A stretch of 64,000 bases of DNA from a virus: IMG/VR virus record IMGVR_UViG_3300025104_000001, positions 26,768-90,767 of that record, one strand, 5' to 3'. A program made the position numbers and the translations under genes. Under the pieces are notes generated by a model. The model was not told the origin of the DNA, did not search any database, and worked only from the letters and a program-made list of their open reading frames with translations. Below are positions 13,827 through 22,586 of the stretch, one piece after another. The first letter of the stretch is position 1. Each line of letters begins with the position of its first letter.

Positions 13827-14901
13827 ACTGAACTGGGCTTTCATTACAGATCAACACTTCGGCTGCAGATCTGATAGCAAAATTTTCCACAGGCTGTTCA
13901 GGAAGTTCTACACTGAAGTTTTCATTCCGTTTCTCAAGGAGAATGAAATCAAGACTCTGTTTGTCTTGGGCGACTTCTTTGACCGCAGAAAATTCATCAA
14001 CTTTGAAACTCTCAAATTGTCAAGGGAAATATTCTTTGACCCCTTAAAGGAAATGGGAATCAAAGTTCATGCCATTGTGGGCAATCATGATGTAATGTAT
14101 AAGAACACAAACGCCGTCAATAGCTTGGACTTGCTTGTTAGTGAACATCATTATGACAACGTGACGGTGTATTCCGAACCTACAACGACTGTGGTTGATG
14201 ATGTTAAGGTGTTGATGCTACCTTGGATCAACTCTGAGAACTATGGTCGTTCCATTGATGCAATCAAACATTCAGACGCTCGCTTTGTGTTCGGTCACTT
14301 GGAGATGAAGGGGTTTGAATACCATAGGGGCATGGTGTCTGAACATGGTCACTGTGACGCCGATTTGCTTGCTAGATATGAGTATGTGTTCTCCGGTCAC
14401 TACCATCATCGTTCAAGCCGAGGCAACATTCATTACCTAGGCACCGCCTATGAGATGAATTGGTCTGATTACAACGACCCAAAGGGCTTTCATACCTTTG
14501 ACGGACAAAAATTGACGTTTGTAGAGAATCCTGAAAAGATTTTCATTCGCTTGGTTTACGATGATATAAACCCCAGGCAAATTGAAAAGGACATTGGGGA
14601 ACTAGGTTCTTTTAAAGATAAATTCGTCAAGGTGGTGATTCGGAGGAAGGAGCAACCAATCTTATTTGAACGATTCATAGACAAGATTGCAGAGACGGGT
14701 CCTTCTGACATAAACATTATTGACGAGACAAACTCTGTCAAAGTTCTGGCTGAGGTCGGGGACGAACTTCCTAAAGACACCCTTGAGGTTATCAAGAATT
14801 TCATTTATAATGATCTTGAGACAGATTTGTCTAAGGAGCGTCTGATGCGAAAGCTACAGACAATTTATGTCGCAGCAAAGGCGTTAGCCGATGATGAGTA
14901 A
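13813..14901 (+). CDS. gp47: Recombination endonuclease subunit, T4 gp47 (Mre11/SbcD-like)
   Basis: Nuclease half of the gp46/47 complex that resects DNA ends for UvsX-dependent recombination. Metallophosphoesterase motifs are complete: TDQHFG, GDFFDRRK, VGNHDV, GHLEMKG and SGHYHHRS. The start at ATG 13813 (GGAGG six bases upstream) overlaps the gp55 stop by 14 bp. The 362-residue length fits the family. Confidence 0.95.
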   Translation: MTKRKLNWAFITDQHFGCRSDSKIFHRLFRKFYTEVFIPFLKENEIKTLFVLGDFFDRRKFINFETLKLSREIFFDPLKEMGIKVHAIVGNHDVMYKNTNAVNSLDLLVSEHHYDNVTVYSEPTTTVVDDVKVLMLPWINSENYGRSIDAIKHSDARFVFGHLEMKGFEYHRGMVSEHGHCDADLLARYEYVFSGHYHHRSSRGNIHYLGTAYEMNWSDYNDPKGFHTFDGQKLTFVENPEKIFIRLVYDDINPRQIEKDIGELGSFKDKFVKVVIRRKEQPILFERFIDKIAETGPSDINIIDETNSVKVLAEVGDELPKDTLEVIKNFIYNDLETDLSKERLMRKLQTIYVAAKALADDE

Positions 14902-14904
14902 AAC

Positions 14905-16605
14905 ATGTTCTTAGTAAAAAAGATTCGATTCAAAAATTTCAGGTCATACGGCAATCAATTTACAGAGATAAACCTAATCAAGAGTGGCAGCACTGTTATC
15001 ACTGCACCTAATGGCAGTGGTAAATCTACCATCTTGATGGCGATTGAATTCGCACTGTTCGGCAAAGTGTCCAACGGCATCAACAAAAACGACTTGGTCA
15101 ATACAATCAACAAGAAAGATCTTGTCGTAGAGATTGAATGTGAAACGAAGGGCAAAGAGATTCTGATTCGCCGAGGCATCAAGCCTAACATCTTTGAAAT
15201 CTTCATTGATGGTAAATTGGTTGACCAAGAGGCGTCTACCAGAGACTATCAAACCCAATTTGAAGAAGAAATCCTGGGGTTCAACATCTCTAGCTTCCGC
15301 CAGGTTGTTTCAATCAGCGGCGGTTCATACACCCCGTTCCTTTTGCTATCTGCGGGGCAACGTAGAAAGATTGTTGAAGAGCTTTTGAACCTAACGGTGT
15401 TCTCTAAGATGTATATCATGCATCTTGCATCTATTGCACAAACGAAAGAAAATCTGCAATCAGTAGAAAACGAAATCGAGAAACTACAAGCATCGCTTGC
15501 TTCATTGAAGAAGGGTCTTGAAACCCTATCAGAGCAAGAAGAAGGCTATCGGAAAACGATTGAAGAAAACATTGAAAAAGCCAACTCAAAGATTCAGGCC
15601 ATCAATGACGAGATAAGAGATCAGAATGTTCAAATCGAAAAGCTCCAATCACAAGCAGACTCTTATGAAGTAAAAATCGCCAAGAAGACCAAGCTCCAAG
15701 AGTATGGACGGGACATGAGGAAGAAGATTCAGAAGATTACAGACTTCATCTCATTCTTCCGAGATAACGATACTTGCCCAACCTGCACCCAACCTATTAC
15801 TGAAGACTTCAAGGCGCAAGTCATCGAAGCTAAAGCAAATAAAAGAACAGAACTTCAGAGTAGCCTTGAAAATCTTAATGCGCTACTTCAAAAGACCGAG
15901 TCAGAAATCGAAAAGCTAGATGAAGTCCTAAAGAAGATTCGTTCTCTTGAAAACAACATCCACACAAACACAAAGCGCATCTCTGACCTTCAGGCATACA
16001 TTTCAGAGCAACAGAAGATCTTGGGTAAAAAACATTTCAGCTCGGCAGACCTTACAGCAGAAATTAAGAAAACTTCTCAGGATATTTCTGAATTAAAAGC
16101 TCGTCGTCTAGAACTTCTTGAAGAAAAACAATATAATGAGGTCATCAGTGCAATCATCAAGGACAACGGCATCAAGTCCAAGATCATTGCGCAATATGTG
16201 CCTCGAATGAACCAAGAGATCAACAAGTTCCTAGAGCTATTGGATTTGGGTATTTCATTCGAGATCAATGAGAATTTTGAAGAACGTATTCTTTCACGTT
16301 TCAAAGACGAACTTTCATACATGAGTTTCTCTGCGGGCGAACGTGCGAGAATTGACATTGCAATTCTTTTCACTTGGAGGGAGTTAGCTAAATTAAAGAA
16401 CTCGCTTAATTGCAATCTGCTCTTCCTAGACGAGATTTTTGATGCAGTATTGGACGACCAGGGACTAGAATCATTCATAAATCTGTTAAAATATCATCTA
16501 AGTGATACGAACGTTTTTCTAATTAGTCATCGACCCGAGGTTGTGGACAAATTTGAGAGCAATCTCCGCATTGTCAAATCTGCAAACTTTTCAAGGATAG
16601 AATAA
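14905..16605 (+). CDS. gp46: Recombination endonuclease subunit, T4 gp46 (Rad50/SbcC-like)
   Basis: ATPase partner of gp47. It has Walker A APNGSGKST near residue 35, a long coiled coil interrupted by the zinc-hook motif CPTC near residue 292, an ABC signature SFSAGERARIDIA and Walker B LLFLDEIFDAV. At 566 residues it is close to T4 gp46 (560). It sits four bases after gp47 and overlaps the ClpP-like gene by one base (TAATG), so the three are coupled. Confidence 0.96.
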   Translation: MFLVKKIRFKNFRSYGNQFTEINLIKSGSTVITAPNGSGKSTILMAIEFALFGKVSNGINKNDLVNTINKKDLVVEIECETKGKEILIRRGIKPNIFEIFIDGKLVDQEASTRDYQTQFEEEILGFNISSFRQVVSISGGSYTPFLLLSAGQRRKIVEELLNLTVFSKMYIMHLASIAQTKENLQSVENEIEKLQASLASLKKGLETLSEQEEGYRKTIEENIEKANSKIQAINDEIRDQNVQIEKLQSQADSYEVKIAKKTKLQEYGRDMRKKIQKITDFISFFRDNDTCPTCTQPITEDFKAQVIEAKANKRTELQSSLENLNALLQKTESEIEKLDEVLKKIRSLENNIHTNTKRISDLQAYISEQQKILGKKHFSSADLTAEIKKTSQDISELKARRLELLEEKQYNEVISAIIKDNGIKSKIIAQYVPRMNQEINKFLELLDLGISFEINENFEERILSRFKDELSYMSFSAGERARIDIAILFTWRELAKLKNSLNCNLLFLDEIFDAVLDDQGLESFINLLKYHLSDTNVFLISHRPEVVDKFESNLRIVKSANFSRIE

Positions 16606-17342
16606 TGATTTCCAAACAACCAGAATATATTCTCCGAACCATGTGGGATAGAATCAAAACAACAAATGAAAATCTAGATCAAGATGAAGAAACTCTTGAT
16701 GAAGTTGTTTCTGAAGATGAGCAGACATCGGTTTCGGTGTTTGACAAGTTTGCAATCATCCAACTGAATGGCCCTGTATGCGCTGAGACGGTCAATCCGA
16801 TTGTGGATTTCATTGTCGGGGCAAATTTGTCAAGTGACAAGAAACTGGATTTGAACGTCATTAACCTTTTCATTGACACCGAGGGCGGCGACCTCCATTC
16901 GGCTATGAAATTGATTGATGCCATTCGTATGAGTGAAATTCCTATTCGCACCATCGGATGGGGTAAGGTGGCATCCGCTGGTCTAATCATTTTCATGACT
17001 GGCGCAGAACGTTTCATATCCGAGAACTGTTCAATCCTTTCGCACAATGCAACCTTCAATGCGGCTCGTTACTCTGTTCGGGTGAATGACCTTTCACACC
17101 AACAAGAGTTCAAGCTCATCATTGACCGAATCATGCGTGTCTACAAAGAATGCACCGGCAAGGATGAGAAGTATATCAAGAAGCACCTGTTGCGTGATAA
17201 TGACGTCTACATGTCCGCTGCCGATGCAATCGAACATGGCCTCGGCGACGGGTTCCTTCCAAGAGGCATGTCTTGGCTAAAAAGTTTGGTTAGACAGAGA
17301 ATGACAGTCGAAGAAGTCCTTGACCCCGAGCTAAATACCTGA
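16605..17342 (+). CDS. ClpP-like serine protease
   Basis: Self-compartmentalising serine peptidase of the S14 (ClpP) family. The fold is recognised by FIDTEGGDLHSAMKLIDAIR, the nucleophile in GKVASAGLIIF (S124), the histidine in SILSHNATF (H147), and an aspartate near RDNDVYMSAADAIEHGLGD (D198 or D200). The first 45 residues are an unusual acidic extension (DQDEETLDEVVSEDEQ). No Clp ATPase is nearby, so it may work alone, for example as a head-maturation protease as in some phages, or use a host ATPase. It lies between gp46 and the clamp gene. Confidence 0.85.
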   Translation: MISKQPEYILRTMWDRIKTTNENLDQDEETLDEVVSEDEQTSVSVFDKFAIIQLNGPVCAETVNPIVDFIVGANLSSDKKLDLNVINLFIDTEGGDLHSAMKLIDAIRMSEIPIRTIGWGKVASAGLIIFMTGAERFISENCSILSHNATFNAARYSVRVNDLSHQQEFKLIIDRIMRVYKECTGKDEKYIKKHLLRDNDVYMSAADAIEHGLGDGFLPRGMSWLKSLVRQRMTVEEVLDPELNT

Positions 17343-17348
17343 TACAAT
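17320..17348 (+). promoter_or_regulatory. Sigma-70 promoter of the clamp gene
   Basis: TTGACC (17320-17325), 17-bp spacer, TACAAT (17343-17348), overlapping the end of the ClpP-like gene. Confidence 0.75.
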
Positions 17349-17394
17349 ACAGGTTCAAAAGTGTTGTACAAAAAATCTTTCATGAGGTAACATA

Positions 17395-18060
17395 ATGCAA
17401 CTTTCCAAGCGTACAATCGAAGTTCTCAAGAATTTCGCAACTATCAATCAGTCAATTGTTGTCAAACCTGGTAAGAAGCTTGCGACGATGGCAGTAGCCC
17501 GAAACATTCTAGCCGAGGCCGATGTTGAGGAAACTTTTCCATCAGAGTTTGCGATTTACAACCTCAACGAATTCCTTTCAGCGTTGTCACTGTTCGAGAA
17601 TCCCGAATTGGAGTTTGGCGAGAAGTGGGTCGTGATTCGTGAGAAGGGTGCCAAGCGCGGGGGCGTCAAGTATTTCTATTCAAACAAGGCTCTGATTGTG
17701 CATCCCACAAAGTCCATCAAGATGCCTGATGACATTTCTGTGGAGTTCACCGTTACAGAGGCAATCCTGACAAAAATCTCTCGCGCTGCAGGAGTGTTGG
17801 GTGTGAGTGACGTTGTGGTTGTGGGTGATGATGAAGGCATCAGCCTAATCGTTCAGGATCGTAAAAACGATTCTTCAAACGATTTTGAGATTCAGGTCTC
17901 TGACAAGGCTCAAGAAAAGCCATTCAAGTTCTTCTTCAAGCAAGAGAACCTGAAATTCATCCCGGGTGATTATGTTGTTCAAATTTCAGACAAAGGCATT
18001 TCGTCTTTCAAGAAAGCAGACGGTACAATGCAATACGCCGTGGCTCTAGAAGCCACTTAA
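17395..18060 (+). CDS. gp45: DNA polymerase sliding clamp, T4 gp45
   Basis: Trimeric processivity clamp and, in T4, the mobile activator of late transcription with gp55 and gp33. MQLSKRTIEVLKNFATINQS and KFFFKQENLKFIPGDYVVQI are characteristic of gp45 family members, and the 221-residue length matches (T4 228). It has its own promoter and a TGAGGT ribosome site. It is followed after 13 bp by the DpdA-like gene. Confidence 0.93.
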   Translation: MQLSKRTIEVLKNFATINQSIVVKPGKKLATMAVARNILAEADVEETFPSEFAIYNLNEFLSALSLFENPELEFGEKWVVIREKGAKRGGVKYFYSNKALIVHPTKSIKMPDDISVEFTVTEAILTKISRAAGVLGVSDVVVVGDDEGISLIVQDRKNDSSNDFEIQVSDKAQEKPFKFFFKQENLKFIPGDYVVQISDKGISSFKKADGTMQYAVALEAT

Positions 18061-18073
18061 CCAAGGAGACCCA

Positions 18074-19399
18074 ATGCTACACAATAATAGAATGAACTAT
18101 GTGGCGTCGGGTCTTCAATTTGCCAAGTTCCTCTACAAGGATGCTCTTAAGAGCAAGGAAATTGTTGACCTGACAGGCCAGTGGCTAAAGCGTTTGGATA
18201 ACGTCAACGGCCATCGCTTCAGTGTGCTGTTCAATGCATTCACTGAGAAGAAGATGGGCCCACAGATTCAAGAGACCATCAAGCCTTATGTCTATGATGT
18301 TCATTCGGACTCCGGTGGCCTTCAGATGATTTCTCGTGGCCTTGCTGTGACGCCTGAGATCAAAAAAGAAATCTATGAAACCCAAGGTAGGTATTCAGAT
18401 GTGGCTATGTCTTTTGACGAAATCCCAGTCTATACCTTGGTGCAGAAGTCTGAGCTGAAAGATGCGAGCAATAAAGTATTTGATAGGTCTCGTCTTGAGC
18501 CTTGCGCTAAGGCAACCGCTCGAAACATTACCGAGCAGATCCAATCATTCCTTGATAACAAGTCATCGACCCGCCCATTGGCGATCATTCAAGGGAACTG
18601 TCTAGAGACTGCTATGATTTGGTCGGATATCCTGTTTAAGGAGATTCCACAAAACATGCATGAAGTGATTGGAGGTATCGCTATTGGTTCACCTGCTCTA
18701 GGCGTCGGTGAATTGGAAGAAGTGAAGAAGGCGTTCTGGTTCACCCAGATTCCCTTTGACATTAAAGAGAAACATCTTCATATGTTGGGTGTGGGTGCAA
18801 TGAAGCGATTTGTGCCTACGTTGGTGTTTGTGAAATCGGGTTTGTTCAAGGATACCTTAGTGTCCTACGATTCAACAACCCATACCAGCATGAACATCTA
18901 CGGTCGCTATTACTACGGCAAGAAGCCAGGCCGTCAATATCAGATCGTCTACAATCGTGAATACACTCCAGCGTATGATGAGGTGTATGAAGACATTGTG
19001 TCTTTGCTACCAGAGCTAACCCAATGGTGTAAGAACGGATATGAATTCTTCACATTAATGAACGCCAAGCCAAAAGAATATACCAAGACGAACCCTTCAC
19101 GGATTCCGCTAATCATGTCAACCGTGGCGCATGCAATTTCATGTATTTACAACTTCACCAAGCACGTTGAAGATGCACTTCATGATGACGAAATCCTATA
19201 TGAGATGGTTGATGAAGAAGTAACCGAGCCGAAGTCTAAGATCAAGTATATTGACAAGACCAAGCGGAACGTCTATAATGAGCTAGGTAAAGTAAAAACC
19301 CTTGAGGATTACAAATATTGGGAATCCCATCTTGGCCGTTTCCTCAATAGCAAGCCTTCTCGTAACGGTCATACAACCTTGGATGATTTTTTCGAATGA
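18074..19399 (+). CDS. dpdA: DpdA-like DNA 7-deazaguanine transglycosylase (TGT family)
   Basis: Predicted to swap guanine in DNA for a 7-deazaguanine base such as preQ0, protecting phage DNA from host nucleases. TGT-superfamily features are seen: HSDSGGLQMISRG (DSGGxQ, residues 79-84) with the general acid/base Asp, a second catalytic-type Asp in MSFDEIPV (D115), GGIAIGSPA for base recognition, and HMLGVGAMKR with SYDSTTHT near 266-273, as in phage DpdA rather than tRNA TGT. The 441-residue length with a C-terminal helical extension also fits DpdA. AAGGAG precedes the ATG. Its stop overlaps the HAD gene (ATGA), and the next genes include QueC. Confidence 0.85.
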   Translation: MLHNNRMNYVASGLQFAKFLYKDALKSKEIVDLTGQWLKRLDNVNGHRFSVLFNAFTEKKMGPQIQETIKPYVYDVHSDSGGLQMISRGLAVTPEIKKEIYETQGRYSDVAMSFDEIPVYTLVQKSELKDASNKVFDRSRLEPCAKATARNITEQIQSFLDNKSSTRPLAIIQGNCLETAMIWSDILFKEIPQNMHEVIGGIAIGSPALGVGELEEVKKAFWFTQIPFDIKEKHLHMLGVGAMKRFVPTLVFVKSGLFKDTLVSYDSTTHTSMNIYGRYYYGKKPGRQYQIVYNREYTPAYDEVYEDIVSLLPELTQWCKNGYEFFTLMNAKPKEYTKTNPSRIPLIMSTVAHAISCIYNFTKHVEDALHDDEILYEMVDEEVTEPKSKIKYIDKTKRNVYNELGKVKTLEDYKYWESHLGRFLNSKPSRNGHTTLDDFFE

Positions 19400-19800
19400 G
19401 CATCGGATATGATCTTGACGGAGTTCTAATCTCCGATTTGTACTGGCCTGATGGCATGTCTCTTGAAGATTTTCTTAAGATGCGTGCTTCAGAGCCGTAT
19501 GCCAATTTTGTTCCAAAAGGAAGCTATGTCATTGTGACTGGTCGAAATTCATCAGATAGACCCTACACTGAAGCATGGATTAGCAAAAACCTTGCAAGCA
19601 ATCCCCCGTATCGTTTGTTTCATGATTGTCCAGATCATAGGCAAGGCGCAGAGTACAAGGCAAGTGTAATTAACCAGAACGGCATCAGGATTTTCATTGA
19701 ATCAGATGCAAAGCAGGTTGAGTATTTGAAAAAGCATTGCCCATATTGTCGTGTTTATCATTTCGGGAGCTTTCTAAGTGAAACGTTTTATAACCTATGA
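19396..19800 (+). CDS. HAD-like phosphatase in the DNA-modification cassette
   Basis: 134 residues starting MSIGYDLDGVLI: DxD motif (D6, D8) of the HAD superfamily, then VIVTGRN as motif II and FIESDAKQVEYL as the acidic motif IV region. Probably a small nucleotidase or phosphatase; its substrate is unknown. Translation is coupled to DpdA upstream and to the phosphoribosyltransferase downstream, so it may process a nucleotide intermediate of the modified base. Confidence 0.75.
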   Translation: MSIGYDLDGVLISDLYWPDGMSLEDFLKMRASEPYANFVPKGSYVIVTGRNSSDRPYTEAWISKNLASNPPYRLFHDCPDHRQGAEYKASVINQNGIRIFIESDAKQVEYLKKHCPYCRVYHFGSFLSETFYNL

Positions 19801-20260
19801 GGAAATGACTGCTCTGTTAGATGAGCAGATTCCCAAGATTGAAGCATACGGGTTTGATGAAATCGTTGCTGTGGTTCGTGGTGGTTTGACCGCTGCGCAC
19901 TACATTGCAAAACAACTTCGCTTACCTGTGGGTGTTTACTACCCATCAAATGATGCATATTCTACACCTCGTTTGATCCTAGCCAAGAAGAAGGCGGGCA
20001 AACTGTTGTTTGTGGAGGACCTTGTTGCGCAGGGTCGTACTCATGCCGAGCTATATAAGTTCATGAAGGGCTTTCCAGAAGTCGATTGGCATTTCATGCC
20101 AGTGCTAGTGGATGGGAAGTATGAGAAGAACTTCCTTATGCAGTGTTTGAAAACAGACGACTGGATTGTGTTCCCCTACGAAAAGTATGATAAAATGCAG
20201 GAAGGTGACAGGGGTCTTTTCCGGATGAATTCAGATGTTTATGGGGTAGCAAATGGGTAA
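19778..20260 (+). CDS. Phosphoribosyltransferase-like protein in the DNA-modification cassette
   Basis: 160 residues, type I PRTase fold: AVVRGGLTAAHYIAKQL supplies the pyrophosphate loop and LLFVEDLVAQGRTHAEL the PRPP-binding motif (E80, D81). These enzymes attach or remove ribose-5-phosphate from bases. It starts at GTG 19778 inside the HAD gene (23-bp overlap) and overlaps queC by 8 bp. In this context it could handle guanine or a deazaguanine base, but that is inference. Confidence 0.8.
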   Translation: MKRFITYEEMTALLDEQIPKIEAYGFDEIVAVVRGGLTAAHYIAKQLRLPVGVYYPSNDAYSTPRLILAKKKAGKLLFVEDLVAQGRTHAELYKFMKGFPEVDWHFMPVLVDGKYEKNFLMQCLKTDDWIVFPYEKYDKMQEGDRGLFRMNSDVYGVANG

Positions 20261-21173
20261 GAAGATTGTTGTTTTGCACAGTGGTGGTCTTGACTCTACA
20301 GTGATGTGGCGTCTAGCGAAAGAGGACATTCGCAATGAGGTGATCGCCGTATATTTTGACATTGGACACGACTACGCTTGGAAAGAAAAGGCGCAATTGC
20401 CGCCGGGCGCACACATCCATGATATGACTTGGTTCAAAGCCGAAGGCAAAGGCAAGGCGGGCAACGCCATGAATAACATCTTCATTCCTGGTAGGAACAT
20501 GATGTTTGCTACAATCGCTGCATGTAAGTATCTGCCTGACGAGATTTGGATGGGCGCGCTCATGGGTGAAATCCATGACCAAGCAACCGACAAGAACCTA
20601 GAATATCTCCATCGACAGAACGATATTCTTAGTTATGTTCTATCGCCCTTCGGAAAAGTGAAGGTGGTGTTTCCTTTCGTAGAACGCCAGTGGGGTAAGC
20701 TGCAAGTAACAAGGTGGGCATGCCAAAACGGTATGCAACAAGAGATTCTCGCATCGAGTTCATGCATGAGCGGTGAAGCAGGAAATTGTGGTCGTTGCGG
20801 CGTTTGTTTGCGCCGTGCAGGCATTTTCCCTCAATTAAACATGGAAGAAAGCTACAACGTTGATCCTTGGACAGCCCCCGAGAACCGCAAGCTGATCCAC
20901 GATTTGATTGTTGCTGAAATCAATCAAGACGATTCCCATTATGACCGCTTCCGTAGGGAAGAGATCATCCCCACTCTAATCCGAAACCACAGCGGAAAAT
21001 CTTTGCAGGAAATTTTGGAGCTTTATACGGATGGGGCTACTCAAGCTAAGGAAGAAGTTCTACAAGAAACTCCTCAAGAATCCGGGCCTAATCAAACGGA
21101 AATGAACCAAGACCAGACCTCGACAAGCACCCACAATCCAGACGCACCTCCTCAAGTCACCCATGTTGTTTAA
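20253..21173 (+). CDS. queC: QueC-like 7-cyano-7-deazaguanine (preQ0) synthase
   Basis: ATP-dependent enzyme of the PP-loop family that turns 7-carboxy-7-deazaguanine into preQ0. The motif HSGGLDSTVMW (SGGLDS at 10-15) binds ATP, and a cysteine cluster (SCMSGEAGNCGRCGVC, about residues 170-185) matches QueC's zinc site. It has a C-terminal, polar low-complexity extension of about 60 residues rich in Q, T, E and P, which is atypical. FolE, QueD and QueE are not in this window; they could be elsewhere in the phage or supplied by the host. Confidence 0.88.
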   Translation: MGKKIVVLHSGGLDSTVMWRLAKEDIRNEVIAVYFDIGHDYAWKEKAQLPPGAHIHDMTWFKAEGKGKAGNAMNNIFIPGRNMMFATIAACKYLPDEIWMGALMGEIHDQATDKNLEYLHRQNDILSYVLSPFGKVKVVFPFVERQWGKLQVTRWACQNGMQQEILASSSCMSGEAGNCGRCGVCLRRAGIFPQLNMEESYNVDPWTAPENRKLIHDLIVAEINQDDSHYDRFRREEIIPTLIRNHSGKSLQEILELYTDGATQAKEEVLQETPQESGPNQTEMNQDQTSTSTHNPDAPPQVTHVV

Positions 21174-22023
21174 TACCGCTTACATCATCTCATACCTGCC
21201 TAATGATTCTCTCAAGGCCAGGCGCCTTGAGATTCATAACAAACAGGTTGACTATTGGCTGGCTAAGGGTTTGAACGTCTTGGTGTATGCCCAAGGATAT
21301 CAACAAGACGACTTCCGAAAGGACGTCCAGTATATCGTCAATACCCGAGGCGAAACCGATAGGCCCGGGCCCGCTCGTAACGTCTTGCTCCGTGCTTTTT
21401 ATGATTCGGATGAAGACTTTTGTTTGTTGATGGACAACGACATTGTTCTCTATGAGGGTGAGAAGTATTGTGATAGTGACAACCTTGTTCAAATCTTAAA
21501 AGACATTCCTCTTGAAAGCCTAGAAGGTGTAGATGTATTTGAGCCTTTGAATCCTACACAAACACCTTTCAGTGCTTTCTATGCCGAAAAGAAGGATGTG
21601 CTAGCTAACAACCTAATCTTCAAGCGTCGTCCGAACATCTCAGGATGTTGTTTGTTCATTAGAAATTTCAAGAAGTTTGGTGAAGAGCCATTCTTCTATA
21701 ATGATTGGTTTGATGAAAAGACAGGTAAGGTTATCATGGGAGAAGATGTTGCCTTCGGTCTTAACCTCACGAAAAAGGGCAAGGGTGTCTATTCTTTGAT
21801 GAATGCCGTCCGAAAGGACATGGGGTGGACGTCGAGCTCTTGGTGCAAGAGCCCTGAAATCAGAAAGCAATCATTTGAAACTCTGAAGGCGATCCTACCG
21901 ACTTTGGGAGTGGGAACCAAGAACGGGAACCTAGATTGGGCAGGTTTCGCCGATCGCTACAAGATCCCACGACAAGTTCTAGCCCCCAAGAAAAAATCCG
22001 CAAGCATCCTAGACATGATGTGA
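21163..22023 (+). CDS. GT-A type glycosyltransferase in the DNA-modification cassette
   Basis: 286 residues. RPGPARNVLLRAFYDSDEDF followed by CLLMDNDIVLYEG (D91, D93) looks like the nucleotide-sugar-binding region and DxD motif of GT-A glycosyltransferases; NISGCCLFIRNF and MGEDVAFGLNLTKKGKG fit the acceptor half. It overlaps queC by 11 bp and ends the cassette. Transfer of a sugar onto the 7-deazaguanine-modified DNA, as T4 glucosylates hydroxymethylcytosine, is an attractive but unproven reading; glycosylating a protein is the alternative. Confidence 0.7.
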   Translation: MLFNTAYIISYLPNDSLKARRLEIHNKQVDYWLAKGLNVLVYAQGYQQDDFRKDVQYIVNTRGETDRPGPARNVLLRAFYDSDEDFCLLMDNDIVLYEGEKYCDSDNLVQILKDIPLESLEGVDVFEPLNPTQTPFSAFYAEKKDVLANNLIFKRRPNISGCCLFIRNFKKFGEEPFFYNDWFDEKTGKVIMGEDVAFGLNLTKKGKGVYSLMNAVRKDMGWTSSSWCKSPEIRKQSFETLKAILPTLGVGTKNGNLDWAGFADRYKIPRQVLAPKKKSASILDMM

Positions 22024-22038
22024 TTCTTGCCTTATAAT
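22010..22038 (+). promoter_or_regulatory. Early-type sigma-70 promoter
   Basis: TAGACA (22010-22015), 17-bp spacer, TATAAT (22033-22038), followed by GCAGTCAT. Drives the 22069 gene. Confidence 0.8.
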
Positions 22039-22068
22039 GCAGTCATTGTTGAACGGAGGACCTAGATC

Positions 22069-22293
22069 GTGTTTCAAGACGAAGCTCTCAAAGAACTTCA
22101 AGCTCGTAACGAGGCGCGTGTCAAACAAATGATTGAGCAGATGGGCACAAAGTATCTGTGCCATCCTGCAAATTTCATCACCAAGGCAAAGTTCAAGAAA
22201 GACCTGCGTAAATCCAAAAAGAAGGCGATGTCGATGTCTAAGGACAAGAACCTAAGTTTCGTAGTGCAAAACACTCCAGAAGGTCAAATCTGA
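22069..22293 (+). CDS. Small basic hypothetical protein, 74 aa
   Basis: Begins at GTG 22069 with GGAGG nine bases upstream. Helical and basic, with KAKFKKDLRKSKKKAMSMSK in the middle, suggesting nucleic-acid or ribosome interaction. It has its own early promoter. No family recognised. Confidence 0.7.
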   Translation: MFQDEALKELQARNEARVKQMIEQMGTKYLCHPANFITKAKFKKDLRKSKKKAMSMSKDKNLSFVVQNTPEGQI

Positions 22294-22376
22294 ACGAGAA
22301 AAGAAGGTTGGCAAGGAAACATAAGCCAAGGTGCAAGAACAGTCACAAGAATTTTTACAAACTATCTAATTTTTTG

Positions 22377-22404
22377 TAGACAAGTCGCAAAAACTTCATA
22401 TAAT
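22377..22404 (+). promoter_or_regulatory. Early-type sigma-70 promoter
   Basis: TAGACA (22377-22382), 16-bp spacer, TATAAT (22399-22404). Precedes the small membrane gene and tRNA-Met. Confidence 0.8.
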
Positions 22405-22436
22405 AAAGACGTCAACAAGCAAACGAGGACAGTAAA

Positions 22437-22586
22437 ATGCTGAAAGACTTCATTATGTGGATGCAAGAACCCGGCAAATGGAATGACGTCATGGTTATTT
22501 GCGGTGTGGTTATTATTGTTTCTTTGATCGGCATAATTGTCTGCGAAAAGATTGAAAAGCGTAAAGCTTGGAAAATGGGCCGATAG
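22437..22586 (+). CDS. Small single-pass membrane protein, 49 aa
   Basis: MLKDFIMWMQEPGKWNDVMV precedes a strong hydrophobic helix (about residues 19-37) and a basic tail, an N-out/C-in arrangement. GAGGAC lies upstream of the ATG. Remarkably, its last three codons (GGC CGA TAG) are the first bases of the tRNA-Met gene, so maturing the tRNA would cut the mRNA. The function is unknown. Confidence 0.65.
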   Translation: MLKDFIMWMQEPGKWNDVMVICGVVIIVSLIGIIVCEKIEKRKAWKMGR

